A stretch of 64,000 nt of DNA from Schistosoma haematobium (taxonomy: Eukaryota; Platyhelminthes; Trematoda; Strigeidida; Schistosomatidae): contig NC_067196.1 of NCBI RefSeq assembly GCF_000699445.3, positions 35,546,616 through 35,610,615 of the forward strand, read 5' to 3'. The translations under genes and the position numbers were made by a program. Numbering within the stretch: position 1 is the stretch's first letter; the number at the start of each line of letters is the position of its first letter. Positions 1-9,694 of this stretch are shown here, in pieces. Under the pieces are notes generated by a model that was not told the origin of the DNA, searched no databases, and saw only the letters and a list, made by a program, of their open reading frames with translations.

Positions 1-872
1 TAGATTGGTGGTTCAACTTTAGTTACCAATTTATTGTTGATTCATTCGAATTATTTGCCTTTTAAAAGTTACTCGACTAAAAAAATGGTTAGAAAATGTT
101 TTTCATTTGATTTCATTTTTGAGGGGACTAAATATTCCTGAGGGAGTGAGATTATTCCACTATTTAAATCAATATGTGATTTTCTGTGAGGCTTTTTTGA
201 ATTTCCATAATAATTTACATAATTGATTAACTTCCTCTAAATAATCATTGAAAACCATGAACCGTTGCACAAATGATTATTTACACCTGGCTACTTCCCA
301 GTCATGCACATTAAAAACCTCACATGAGATTGATCCATTCACCATAAGTTTTTTTGGGGGGAAGAGATTGAATCCAACAGTCCAAATCCCTGGCTGTTGT
401 CAATTCGTGAAATCACCCGATTATCATTAAGTGCCTTCAGTGGGTAAATAACCAACTACTGACTAGACTGACTTCACAAATCATATTTTCCCACTTAAAT
501 CTACCAGATTATGTTGTAAACAATTTTTTTTGAAGTAAACAAGTGACCATAAAATTCTTATCTTGTTTTCCTTATGTATTTATTGTGACTTCATATTAAG
601 TGTTCAATCCCATTAGTCAAGAGTCAAATCATGAGTTACTTATGATTTTTTTTATCTTGATTGCAAGCTTGAGTTATTTTCCCTCTTAGGAATGTCCAGA
701 GTATGAAGATATAGTAAGTGATGTGAAAGATTTAGCGTCTGTGGTATATTCAACATGTTATTAAAATTTTACAATTTAATGATATGATTACGAATTAAAA
801 GTCAATACACAACTGTAATGTTTTCCATGGTTAATTGGTACATAGTTAACTGGTAAATCAGTTGATGAGGTT
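1..872. other. Non-coding, AT-rich; one exon-like segment
   Basis: AT-rich sequence with no supportable long coding region. The open frame at 248-430 has no splice context and looks like chance or old repeat. The only gene-like signal is the 24-nt segment at 690-713, listed separately. Confidence 0.4.
690..713 (+). other. Candidate 24-nt micro-exon
   Basis: A pyrimidine-rich acceptor ending in cctcttag (AG at 688-689) is followed by 24 nt and then a perfect gtaagt donor at 714. The length is a multiple of three. In phase 0 it reads ECPEYEDI; phase 1 is also open and phase 2 has a stop. Short symmetric exons are a known schistosome feature, notably in micro-exon genes. It could be an upstream exon of the gene whose first clear exon is at 1691, or chance. 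No transcript evidence is available here. Confidence 0.4.
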
Positions 873-1395
873 GTGAATCTTCATCGACTGAGGTGGTTGG
901 GCCACGTGTTACGTATGCCTGAACACCGATTACCACGACGTGCAATGCTAAGCGGCGTTGGAGATGGTTGGAAGAGTGTTAGGGGCGACCAAACCAAAAC
1001 GTGGCATCAGTGCTTGAAGGCACTAACTTCTAGTCTGAGCCATGTTGGTAGATGCAGACTACTTGGTTGGGGTCCGCGTGACTATCGTGACCAATGGTTG
1101 GAGACTCTTGGTGACATGGCTCAGAATCGATCACAATCGTGTAAGTGTATACACTCTCTGTCTTCTCTTAAACTAAGAGGATAAAATCGCTTCACATCTT
1201 TCTTTCTACGAACTAAATCTTTCTTCCTGTACTATATCCTTATTGCAATCTTTATTTTATATATTAACACCTCTGCATTAACTACCTTTATGAATCCGGT
1301 GTTCATCTTGTTGTGTCAATGAGGTATGGTAACTTGGACAGATGCATATATGTGCCTGGTCCTTCGTTGTAGCTGAATGACTGACTCAATCTAAT
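861..1395 (+). mobile_element. 3' fragment of a non-LTR retrotransposon
   Basis: The frame from about 861 to the stop at 1182-1184 carries the C-terminal RT tail of a common schistosome non-LTR family: LRWLGHVLRM, then LGWGPRDYRDQWLETL and DMAQNRS. The copy at 54.9-55.9 kb has the same block order. The tail is still open, and everything upstream (endonuclease, RT catalytic core) is missing, which is typical 5' truncation. An AT-rich 3' untranslated stretch follows to about 1395. Clade is not assigned. Confidence 0.75.
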
Positions 1396-1690
1396 TAGTC
1401 ATTGGTATCAAATGCCAATGTATAAAGATATTCACTAGATAAATACATACAATTTATTGATTATTTTATGATGTTAGTAAATTATCACAATCAGGTAAAT
1501 TCAAATGAATCAATTCTGAGTTGATTTATTTTAACTATCAGAATTCAAACTAATAATCAATTAATTATTACAATCATCAACAATTATCTGTTGTATACTA
1601 TTTACACATAGACTTTAGAAATCATGAATTAGTTCTATTTTATTCACATTAATAAATTAGATAAAAAGAGGAATTAATGAATTGATAACG

Positions 1691-1883
1691 ATGAATAGTC
1701 TACGATCCGATAATGTAACATCAAATCATCTTGAACATTTTAATTACACAAATGATTTTAAAGATTTTTCATGTTTTTATACTTCTTTACCTATTTCATT
1801 ATATCCAGAAAATAGTCCAGTCATTATGAAAGATATGTGTAAATCAAGAAAATATATGCCGACTACAATAATTGCACCTGATG
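1691..1883 (+). CDS. Exon 1 (first clear exon) of the unrecognised gene
   Basis: The ATG at 1691 opens 64 codons plus one base before the donor gtaggt at 1884. The frame is also open upstream to 1661, directly after a tag that could be an acceptor (1658-1660), so this may be an internal exon starting at 1661 in phase 0. The encoded segment is N/S-rich and ends TTIIAPDG. The phase-1 donor fits the acceptor of the 5837 exon exactly. Start choice is uncertain; exon reality is supported by the phase match. Confidence 0.6.
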
Positions 1884-2098
1884 GTAGGTTCATTGCTCTG
1901 TTGTCTGTATTTTTTAAACATATTACAAAGTAATAATAATGCATCGTTTTGTAGATCCATATTAAGTAATAAGATTTACAGAAGACTAGCAACAAAGTTG
2001 CTTGGAATCGATTAATACAAAATGATTAAAATATCCTGTGCCTAGATACTTTGGATTGTTGTTAAATTTCAGCATAACAGGTTAGGAACTGATACAAG

Positions 2099-2110
2099 AT
2101 ATATGACATT
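2099..2110. repeat. Target-site duplication, left copy
   Basis: The 12-bp word atatatgacatt occurs here and at 5287-5298, immediately outside the two ends of the Penelope-like element. It marks the insertion site and defines both element edges. Confidence 0.85.
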
Positions 2111-2137
2111 TCATACACATAGTTCCCTTTATTATCT

Positions 2138-2311
2138 TAAATAGAGCAAGAACAAAGATTGGTGCAGAATAATATGAATTCATTTTATTTCGTTAGGTTC
2201 TCATCAGCTGCTTACAACCTAAATTATTTGAAAATTCAAATTATTACAGATATTGACATATTTATACATAAGAGTGTGATTAAGGATCAATACATGTGTA
2301 TGATGATGTAG
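2138..2311. repeat. Left arm of the Penelope inverted terminal repeat
   Basis: This 174-nt arm is the reverse complement of 5113-5286: 144 nt of module Y plus 30 nt of module X. It contains the minus-strand hammerhead core at 2188-2210, which is sense relative to the element. Confidence 0.88.
2188..2210 (-). ncRNA. Hammerhead ribozyme core, Penelope 3' end
   Basis: The minus strand reads CTGATGAG, an 8-nt joining segment (AACCTAAC) and GAAAT. This is the conserved hammerhead core with a very short stem II, as described for Penelope-associated minimal hammerheads. It is in the sense orientation of the element. Stems I and III were not folded here, so activity is unproven. Confidence 0.7.
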
Positions 2312-2685
2312 CAAGCAAAGATTCAGATAGAGTTAATGAGCTCATAAAATGTTTGATTCGAATAAATAAATAAAGTTAGAGAGGGGAAGTTCTGGAACAT
2401 TGAAATAGTGATTAGAACAATAAATAAGAACTTTCGTCTAAATTTGAACGAATAGTTTCACAATATTTGGGCGCCGAGTTAATTTGAGACATTAAAAAGA
2501 AGAATATATTTGTAAAATCTCAGCGAATGATTAGAACTCATGAAAATAGATTAATGGTAATAAAGAAAATATGAATTGAAATCAATCAGTTATATATGAT
2601 GTAATTTATATTTCAGAAAGAGTTGGAATAATGACGTAATAAATAAATAAATAGGAGCAAATTAATAGAAAGAGTGGGGTTATTG

Positions 2686-3234
2686 TTACCAGGGTAAGGA
2701 AAGATTTATTACTGTCTCTTTTTGTATACATAGATCTGGTTTTAAACGTTTGATTGCTAACGCTTCAGCGAATTTCAAAAGGTTCGAGTTTGATTGTTTG
2801 TTAATCACCTTGAAGGACTTCAGTATATCAGCTTTATGTCCTGTATCAAGGAGATGTCTTGCGATAGCACTGTTGAATGAGTTCAATCCATTTAATCTTA
2901 AACTTTTAGGAATATGTTCTTTGAATCGGACGTAGGCTCTCCTTTCTGTTCTACCAATGTAACTGCTTTGGCCGGTACATGTAAATTTGTATACACAGTT
3001 GGTGGTAACATGAAAGGGATACCTGTCGACCTTTGATTGTGTCAAAGAACATGTTGTTTTGGACAGGACAATCAATTTCGCTGCAGGATAGGTTCTTGTC
3101 AGTGCAGTTTTTAGTCTCATATTGATTGATCCTGTGACATCGTCACCTTTGAATTGAAGTTTAATAAAAATAGGCTTTTTATTTGCTGTAATTTCTTTCG
3201 GTTTTTTTATCTTCACATTTGCCGTATTTCTCAA
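2686..3234 (-). CDS. Penelope GIY-YIG endonuclease domain
   Basis: This frame carries the C-terminal endonuclease of the Penelope element. The signature region reads CVYKFTC, then SSYIGRT and RFKEH, matching the degenerate GIY-YIG core with its conserved Arg and His/Glu neighbourhood. A downstream segment with AIARHLLDTGH and FAEALAIKRLKPDLC is typical of the end of this domain in the family. In intact elements RT and endonuclease form one polyprotein. Here the frame overlaps the RT frame's end in a different register. The join lies near a run of seven T on the plus strand (3202-3208), where a one-base indel is the likely break. The nominal start in this frame is not a real translation start. 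Confidence 0.82.
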   Translation of the reverse strand: MRNTANVKIKKPKEITANKKPIFIKLQFKGDDVTGSINMRLKTALTRTYPAAKLIVLSKTTCSLTQSKVDRYPFHVTTNCVYKFTCTGQSSYIGRTERRAYVRFKEHIPKSLRLNGLNSFNSAIARHLLDTGHKADILKSFKVINKQSNSNLLKFAEALAIKRLKPDLCIQKETVINLSLPW

Positions 3235-5065
3235 TAAATTTCAGTGGGTATCCGTTATTCTTTAAACATTTTTTAACATTCATAACTTCCTCTTCTAGTG
3301 TATCGGAAGTACATATTCTTTCTGTTCTGTAAAACAGTGTTTTGACCAGTGCCTTTTTGTAACTGATTGGACAAAAGCTATTGAAATTAAGATAACTACC
3401 ATTCCATGTGTCTTTCTTATAAACTGAACGTTGAACTGTACCATCTTTTCTTCTTTTCATCGCAATATCGAGAAAATGGAACTTGTTTTCTTTTTCATGT
3501 TCCATAGTGAAATGGATATTCGGATGTGCTTCATTGAAAAACTCTAACAGATTTATTGCTTGTTGTTTATTATTACATACGATGAAGGTATCATCAACAT
3601 ACCTCGAATAATACGTCATTTCATCAATCGCTCGTTTGAGTTTGGTTCTTTCGAGGTTAGCCATGAAAATATCTGCTAGGACAGGACCTAACGGACTTCC
3701 CATCGCTACACCATCGGTTTGTTTGTATATGATATCGTTGAACTGGAACTGAACATCTTTTGTACAAATGAGTAATAGTCGTTTGAATTCTGGTACTGGT
3801 AGAGGTAGGATGTCAGAATGTTGACAAATTATGTCTATGGTCTCAAGAAGTGGTATTTTTGTAAACAAAGATGTTACATCAAAAGAAACCATAAACTTAC
3901 CAGCAATATTCATGTGATTCATGCTGTCAGCAAATACAAATGAATCCTTTAGTGTATAGGTGGCTAGTCGTTGACGCACTGGTTCTAACTTATCTGCCAA
4001 CCATCGTGCAACTTTGTGGTATGGTGAATTGATCATTGACAAGATAGGTCTAAGAGGATAACCTTGTTTATGTATTTTCGGTAATCCATACATGTGGGGC
4101 AAACGAGACCCACGAGGTCGTAGATTATTGTAAGTAGAGTTATCGATCATCTTTTTCAGAAGATCTCTGAGTACTTTGGTGATTCTTTTCTCAATGGAAT
4201 CAGTTAAGTCTTTGTTACTTTTCTCTAACTTGAATCTCATATGGTCGTTCAAGATGGACTTCATCTTAAAAACATAATCTGTTTTGTTCATTAGAACAAC
4301 ACTTGAGCCTTTGTCTGACCGTAATATCATTATATCGTCATTTCGTTTAATATTTCGTAATGCTGTTTGGTGGTCTTTGGATAAAAGCTTAGACTGTGGT
4401 GCGGGTGAAACAAGATATTGGTTTGCAATATCGACTAGTTTAGATTTAAACCAGCCTTTCTTTTCTTCACTAACTGGGTGCAACTCTTTAATTTGATCAA
4501 ATAAATTCTCAAATTGAGTTTCTGTGTCGATTCTGTCGGCATGTGTTTTGGGGATATGAAATTTAAATCCAAGTGACAAGGCTTCTGTTTCTATCTGATT
4601 TAACTTCATTGTTGATAGATTATAGAGAAACTTTTCGGGGTTTTCCGGAAAGCCAAAACATATTTGTTCCTTTGACAGAGTCTTTGACAAAGTTACGTGG
4701 AAATTCTTGCATATTTTGCTTTGCAGATCTTGTATAAAGTTGATAAATTTTATGCGACATACGATACTTAGATTGTTGATTAATTCATCAAAGGCATTAG
4801 TTTCTGCCCTCAAACGTTCAATCAGTAACTTGGTTGATTCAATGTGAGATTTTGTAATGCGTCGAAGATTTTTAAGAGAAGGCGGAAGTTTAAATGAGCG
4901 TAAAGACTTTAAGAACTGACGTGGGAAACGGCATGACTTGAGACATTCATCAAAAAACTTTAGTCGAGTTATTTCTCTTGGTATTCTGCAGCGTATTGTC
5001 ACCAGACGATTCAGTGACTTGAATGACTGTGCAGGGAGACGCATTTTGAGAAATTTCATACACAT
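3179..5065 (-). CDS. Penelope-like reverse transcriptase
   Basis: About 629 codons from the ATG whose first base is 5065 (starting MCMKFLKM); the frame opens slightly further upstream, inside the terminal repeat, without ATG. RT motifs run in order: GLPKIHK (a Penelope hallmark), RPILSMINSPYHKVARWLAD, FMVSFDVTSLFT, GVAMGSPLGPVLADIFM and the catalytic YVDDTF box. An LDI motif in FHFLDIAMKR follows. The N-terminal 200 residues are basic and helical, as usual for the family. The enzyme would prime and copy element RNA. The frame ends without its endonuclease because of the frameshift described for 2686-3234. Confidence 0.92.
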   Translation of the reverse strand: MCMKFLKMRLPAQSFKSLNRLVTIRCRIPREITRLKFFDECLKSCRFPRQFLKSLRSFKLPPSLKNLRRITKSHIESTKLLIERLRAETNAFDELINNLSIVCRIKFINFIQDLQSKICKNFHVTLSKTLSKEQICFGFPENPEKFLYNLSTMKLNQIETEALSLGFKFHIPKTHADRIDTETQFENLFDQIKELHPVSEEKKGWFKSKLVDIANQYLVSPAPQSKLLSKDHQTALRNIKRNDDIMILRSDKGSSVVLMNKTDYVFKMKSILNDHMRFKLEKSNKDLTDSIEKRITKVLRDLLKKMIDNSTYNNLRPRGSRLPHMYGLPKIHKQGYPLRPILSMINSPYHKVARWLADKLEPVRQRLATYTLKDSFVFADSMNHMNIAGKFMVSFDVTSLFTKIPLLETIDIICQHSDILPLPVPEFKRLLLICTKDVQFQFNDIIYKQTDGVAMGSPLGPVLADIFMANLERTKLKRAIDEMTYYSRYVDDTFIVCNNKQQAINLLEFFNEAHPNIHFTMEHEKENKFHFLDIAMKRRKDGTVQRSVYKKDTWNGSYLNFNSFCPISYKKALVKTLFYRTERICTSDTLEEEVMNVKKCLKNNGYPLKFIEKYGKCEDKKTERNYSK

Positions 5066-5112
5066 AGTTCCCTTTATTATCTTAAATACAGCAAGAACAA
5101 AGATTGGTGCAG

Positions 5113-5286
5113 CTACATTATCATACACATGTATTGATCCTTAATCACACTCTTATGTATAAATATGTCAATATCTGTAATAATTTGAATTTTCAAATAA
5201 TTTAGGTTGTAAGCAGCTGATGAGAACCTAACGAAATAAAATGAATTCATATTATTCTGCACCAATCTTTGTTCTTGCTCTATTTA
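5113..5286. repeat. Right arm of the Penelope inverted terminal repeat
   Basis: Reverse complement of 2138-2311. It carries the second hammerhead-like core at 5217-5237 on the plus strand, antisense to the element's coding strand. A direct copy of the X module (5056-5112) lies just inside it. Confidence 0.88.
5217..5237 (+). ncRNA. Hammerhead ribozyme core, Penelope 5' end
   Basis: The plus strand reads CTGATGAG, AACCTAAC, GAAAT, identical in core to the minus-strand copy at the other end. Its strand matches that of the host gene, so it would appear in the host intron RNA. Stem I and III pairing was not computed. Confidence 0.65.
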
Positions 5287-5298
5287 ATATATGACATT
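5287..5298. repeat. Target-site duplication, right copy
   Basis: Second copy of the 12-bp word atatatgacatt, identical to 2099-2110. Confidence 0.85.
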
Positions 5299-5836
5299 AT
5301 ATGTTGCTTAATGGCTCAATAATGAAAATACAGATGTCAAGAAAGAATAAATAAATAATATTCTGTCAAATTGTCAATGTTAAGAAAGTAGCGCGTAAAT
5401 GTATTTGTCTATTATGATCACGTTCATAGCGTGCTAAGTTAAATTACCTAATGAAAGTCTTGAAAACTACCCTTGAAGATGCATTACTCCCTGACTGAAA
5501 ACCATTACGTTATTGGAAAACTATGACATTTAAATTCAGTTCACATTACAATGTCTTCAGAATATGTTAGTAAAATATCGATATAAAAATATTACTTATT
5601 GTTTAACAATTACACCTTTTATGTTTCTACATTAGCTAGAAATAGGGCTAGCTTTCATTAGAAGATACCCTACTCACTTTTATTTGATAGAGGCTAAAGT
5701 ACTGAGTTAGATTTAACCTTTAAGTTAAAATAGTCATAATCATTTCAATATACTTCGGACCTATTAGTTATCTATTTGGATTTTTCAATACTACTATATT
5801 CGTTTAAGTAATATTAGTAAAACACTTCATTTTTAG

Positions 5837-5895
5837 GTTATGTACCGAATTCGCCGATTCGGGTCAAATTGAAACCTTTGGGAAAAAAAGAATCT
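5837..5895 (+). CDS. Exon 2 of the unrecognised gene
   Basis: 59 nt between the acceptor ttcatttttag and the donor gtaagt. It completes a split Gly codon from exon 1 and codes for a basic, proline-containing peptide (VPNSPIRVKLKPLGKKES). It ends in phase 0. The exact phase match and strong splice sites on both sides make it convincing despite its size. Confidence 0.7.
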
Positions 5896-6273
5896 GTAAG
5901 TAATATCATTTATGGATACGATATGGAAATAATATTAATGTATGTTATGTTGATACGTATTGGTTTGTTTTCATTGAATCAGGGTAGAGTTTATAATGAA
6001 ATAAATTAATTATAAGCAAACACTTAACAGGTTAAAATAATTTGTAATAGTATTGTAAATGTGTACTTATAGAATAGAAGAAAACTATAGAATTTTACCA
6101 CGAAACTGTCAAAGTCTTTTGATCCACAATTTTTTATTTAGATTAATTTAAACAACTCTTGAAGATCTACAATGAGTAGATAACTAGTATAGGGGTTGTG
6201 GATATTATTAAGTTTTTTTGATTGAGATAATGAACCGATTGATGTTAGACCACCGTTGGAAACCTGGAAGCAC

Positions 6274-6309
6274 TGGACGGCCGTTTCGCCCTATTGTGGG
6301 ACTCCTCAG
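6274..6309 (-). ncRNA. Hammerhead core in left arm, family A
   Basis: The minus strand reads CTGAGGAG, a stem II of TCCC and GGGC around a short loop, then GAAAC and GGCCGTC. The catalytic core and the GUC cleavage triplet are intact by eye. One stem II base differs from the other copies. Confidence 0.65.
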
Positions 6310-6379
6310 TGGTGGTCATCCACGATCCCGCTCGCCGGATTCGAATCCATGGCCTTCGGTCTCGCGCGGATGCGCAACG

Positions 6380-6415
6380 CTGAGGAGTCCCACAATAAGA
6401 CGAAACGACCGTCCA
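6380..6415 (+). ncRNA. Hammerhead core in right arm, family A
   Basis: The plus strand reads CTGAGGAG, stem II, GAAAC, GACC, GTC. Core and cleavage triplet are preserved; stem II has one change (aagac instead of aggac) that weakens a pair. Confidence 0.6.
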
Positions 6416-6519
6416 ATTCTTCCAAGTGTCCAAAGGTGGTCTGACATCAATCGGTCCATGATCTCAATAAAAAAAAATGGGTAGATAGTTATTCATCTGA
6501 AACAAATTGAAATATAAAC

Positions 6520-6785
6520 TGAGTTGGATGGTAGCTTGCACTGAAATTCAGGACGTGGATCTCATTCCATTCAGGACTCGTCAAGCCGATGTATCTGTAT
6601 CTTAGAGTCGATGTTTATTCTGGCAATCAGTAGCTAATTTGACAACACGTTATTGCTTGAATTAAAAAGTAATGGGTGTGAATACATGAGGGAACATGAT
6701 TTCTAATATGCAGATACATCCAACTGACCAGTATCAAATAGAAAGAAACGCGTTTCTTAAACTCCACAACTGAAATGAGACTGAC
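6520..6785. mobile_element. Degenerate fold-back hammerhead repeat (family B)
   Basis: Two inverted, diverged remnants of a second ribozyme-bearing repeat, resembling the schistosome Sm-alpha type. The left arm (about 6522-6590) reads on the minus strand; the right arm (about 6712-6785) on the plus strand has gatacatccaactgacc followed by gaaacgcg. Both cores are mutated and probably inactive. The match to the 12.7-kb and 26.5-kb copies is partial. Confidence 0.5.
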
Positions 6786-7884
6786 CAATTGTAGTGTTGA
6801 ATATTCATGGGAAGATTCAAATAACCAATATATATGAGTATACTATGATTGTTTATATGATAATGTTTGAACACAAACATTTATACCGTCCTCTTACACA
6901 TCAATCCTCTTCCTTTACATGTAGAGAATTTTGTTTGCTTGTGATTTTGTGTACAATTAAATGGTAATGTAATTATCTACGTTTCCTTACTTGATTTTAT
7001 TGAACTAATTAATTGTTGATAAACTGACTCATTAAACATACACAATTTTCATTTTAATGACAGGTATTTTTCTCACTGTTTAATGTATGTAGTTTGTGCT
7101 TGAGAGTGATTGGTTAGTGTGTAGTGACCAATGTAATATATTTTTGGTGTTTAGTACTACATATAGAATTGTGTTGACGAAGTTGCAATGTGTTCACTAG
7201 TCCAGGTGACTCGTCGTCGCGTGCACTATGATATAATGCATTACATAAAATAATATAGGAAAGTTCAGTCATTTGGAATTTACTTAGTTATATAACGTAT
7301 AATTATCACCGAGTTTTATATGCACAAATAATACCTGTTTTTATTTATTATTCATTGCATTACTAATTTCATGTGAATCAAGTTCGCATTTAATTTACCT
7401 TTAATTAGTAAAAAAATATTTAGTATGCATATGTTTTCATAAACAGTTTACATTCTCTTACTGACATAGTAAATGTTTGGTTAAAAAAATGAAGTAGATT
7501 CTTGATGACATAGTGATCAAATTAATTTTCCTCACTACACAACGAATATAAAATGCAAAACAGACAAACAAACAAACAAACAATGAGCTAAGTCATAAAA
7601 CCTTTCCGTTTTATGAGTTGTCCATAATCTATATATCATTCTGTGAAGTGTTTTTTTATTATTTAATAGGCATTTAGGAACTACACTTTTTAATGTTTAT
7701 GATGATAAAACAAATTTAATACTGGCTGTCCAAAACATTATTTAATATTTTTCTATCATATCAATAAAGTGATCGAATGAAGTTAAGAATATGTTATAAC
7801 TAAAATACGGTTCACTGTAACTAGAATCCAGCGAATCATATTTCCAAATTTAGTTAATTCACAGCTCATAACCAGTTAGACGAT

Positions 7885-8675
7885 TTGGACTTCGCACATG
7901 ACCTAGCTCTCCTATCCCATACACACGAACGAATGCAGATAAAGTCAGCCAGTGTAACAGCAGTCTCTGAATCAGTAGACCTCAACATACACAAGGGGAA
8001 AATCAAGGTCCTCAAATACAACACGGAGAACATCAATCCAACCACACTTGATGGTGAAACTCTGGAGGATGTAGAATCCTTCACGTACCTGAGAAACATC
8101 ATCGATGAACAAGGAGGTTCAGATGCAGACGTAAAGGCGAGGATTGATGAAGCAAGTGTCGCATTGCTACAACTGGACAACATATGCGACTCGAAACAAC
8201 TTTCAACTAATATTAAACTCAGAATCTTCAATATGAACATCAAGACAGTGCTACTGTACGGAGCTGAAACTTGGAGAACTACAACAACCATCATCAAGAA
8301 GGTACCAGTATTTATAAATAGTTGTCTACACAAGATACTCAACATCCATTGGCTGGATACCATCAGCAATAGCCTTCTGTGGGAGAGACCAAAACAGCTT
8401 TCAGCTGAAGAGGAAATTAGGAAAAGACGATGGAAATGGATAAGACATACATTACACAAATCGTCGAACTGCATCACGAGGCAAGCCCCAACTTGTAATT
8501 CTGAAAAGAAGCAGAAAAGAGGAAGGCCAAAGAACACATTACGTCGGAAAATAGAATCAGATACGAAAAGGATGAATAACAACTTGAAAGAGCTGGAAAG
8601 GATTGCCCAGGACAGGGTTGGATGGCGAGTGCTGGTGAGCGGCCTATGCTTCATTGGGAGTAACAGGTATAAGTA

Positions 8676-8688
<13 letters not shown>
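7885..8688 (+). pseudogene. RTE-like reverse transcriptase, C-terminal part
   Basis: The frame begins inside RT domain V with [11 protein letters not shown], where an active enzyme has F/Y-A-D-D; the change removes a catalytic Asp. It continues through [32 protein letters not shown] and [11 protein letters not shown] to [10 protein letters not shown]. All are standard blocks of the RTE-like C-terminus in these worms. There is no start codon of its own and no endonuclease domain, so it is a 5'-truncated, non-functional remnant. It sits in intron 2 of the first gene in the same orientation. Confidence 0.82.

Positions 8689-8756
<68 letters not shown>
8676..8756 (+). repeat. (GTAA)n microsatellite tail
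   Basis: About twenty uninterrupted tetranucleotide units directly follow the RTE-like coding remnant, as expected for the 3' tail of an RTE-type insertion. Likely length-polymorphic. Confidence 0.9.
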
Positions 8757-8757
<1 letters not shown>

Positions 8758-9581
8758 GATTCTAGTTCATTGATTCACTAATATCGAGTAATGTGTCGAA
8801 CTTTGTATGGGATGATGAGTGAGATATCCTTAAAGATTTTAAACTAGAAAGAAGTTGTTGCTCAACTCTTCTTCGTAATCAACTGCCTCTTAGCCAGTGA
8901 CAGTTTATAATAAGTGTCATTTGGAGGTATGAAAATCTCATAACTACCTTAGTAAGTGATTAACTGTTTGTTTAGATTTTGAAAGTAGGTTAATATTTAA
9001 TTGTCAACTAAAATAACAGTGATCTATTTATTTGAAAAATAAACTTAACCGATCCATAGTAATAAATATTTGTCGTAATGATTACTTATGAAAGACCTTA
9101 TAATCTAATAGTAATTAACTACTTCCTCATTTCGTTTTTATAATTATCGATTATCTCTCCATTTCATACGTAGTTTAGTTAGTTTATTAAAATAAATTAG
9201 ATATGATTTCAGTGGTAATTCATTATTTTAATATTCATTAGTTGAATTAAATAATTATAAAGGAATCAAACTACTTTCTAATCATGTAAATTAGTTTAAC
9301 ACTTAAATGTTCTTGATTCCCTTTCTTTGGTAATAAAAGGTTGCATAGAAATGTATCTACTGAATTTACAAGGTTCAGTTATGAATAAAAATATTTTGTA
9401 TTTTTCAAAGTTATTTAATAATAATGTTAATGAGAAATCTATAACTAAAACTGATGAATAAAGAAACACTGTTACTACTTAAATGATCATTTAGATTTAC
9501 AGATTAATTCACATATACATTTTAGTTGGAAGAAAGTTTTCATTTGTTAATTAACAATATTTCGAGAAATCTAAGTAACTA

Positions 9582-9694
9582 GCGGGATCGTGGACGCGCA
9601 TTGCTGAGGAGTCCCACAATAGGACGAAACGGCCGTCCAGTGCTTCCAGGTTTCCAACGGTGGTCTAACATCAATTGGTTCATGATCTCAATCA
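9582..9694 (+). mobile_element. 5'-truncated hammerhead SINE (family A)
   Basis: Single-arm copy that lacks the tRNA-like 5' part and ends in the conserved catgatctcaatc segment. It contains the best-preserved hammerhead of the family in this window. Confidence 0.8.
9604..9637 (+). ncRNA. Hammerhead ribozyme, intact core
   Basis: Reads CTGAGGAG, a stem II of gtcc pairing with ggac around cacaata, then GAAAC, GGCC and GTC before the cleavage site, then cagtgc. All core positions and the triplet are present. This is the best candidate for an active ribozyme among the SINE copies here. Confidence 0.75.

Larger units (their letters stand above)
2111..5286 (-). mobile_element. Penelope-like element, nearly complete
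   Basis: A 3.18-kb insertion in intron 1 of the first gene, antisense to it, bounded by a 12-bp target duplication. The minus strand codes for a Penelope-type reverse transcriptase followed, in another frame, by a GIY-YIG-type endonuclease. The ends are built from two modules. A 57-nt module X lies in direct orientation at 2111-2167 and 5056-5112. A 144-nt module Y is at 2168-2311 and inverted at 5113-5256, followed by 30 nt of inverted X. Each Y module carries a hammerhead-like core. Terminal repeats with hammerhead motifs are known from Penelope-like elements. A frameshift between the RT and endonuclease frames suggests the copy is dead. Confidence 0.92.
6213..6478. mobile_element. Fold-back hammerhead SINE (family A)
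   Basis: Head-to-head inverted copy of a tRNA-like SINE. The left end begins tttgattgagataatgaacc and the right end closes with its near reverse complement. The arms carry hammerhead cores on opposite strands (minus at 6274-6309, plus at 6380-6415), separated by a partial tRNA-like segment (gattcgaatcc). Other family A copies in this window are at 9582, 17265, 20388, 24886, 25918 and 44247. Confidence 0.8.
5896..7865. other. Intron 2, left part
   Basis: AT-rich intron sequence of the first gene. It holds the two fold-back ribozyme repeats listed at 6213-6478 and 6520-6785. No exon-like segment was seen in the rest. Confidence 0.5.
7866..8756 (+). mobile_element. RTE-type (SR2-like) retrotransposon 3' fragment
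   Basis: Truncated copy that starts just before the RT catalytic region and ends in a (gtaa)n microsatellite tail. The body is open for about 270 codons to the tail, so it is fairly young or lightly mutated. The catalytic motif that should read FADD appears as FAHD. I assign RTE/SR2 type from recall of schistosome repeats, not from an alignment. Confidence 0.8.

Noticed and set aside
7866..8654. 262-codon open frame on the minus strand
   Set aside because: Exact antisense shadow of the RTE-like RT remnant; its translation has no family features.
8676..8756. CRISPR-like or satellite array
   Set aside because: Simple tetranucleotide run with no spacers; it is the tail of a retrotransposon.
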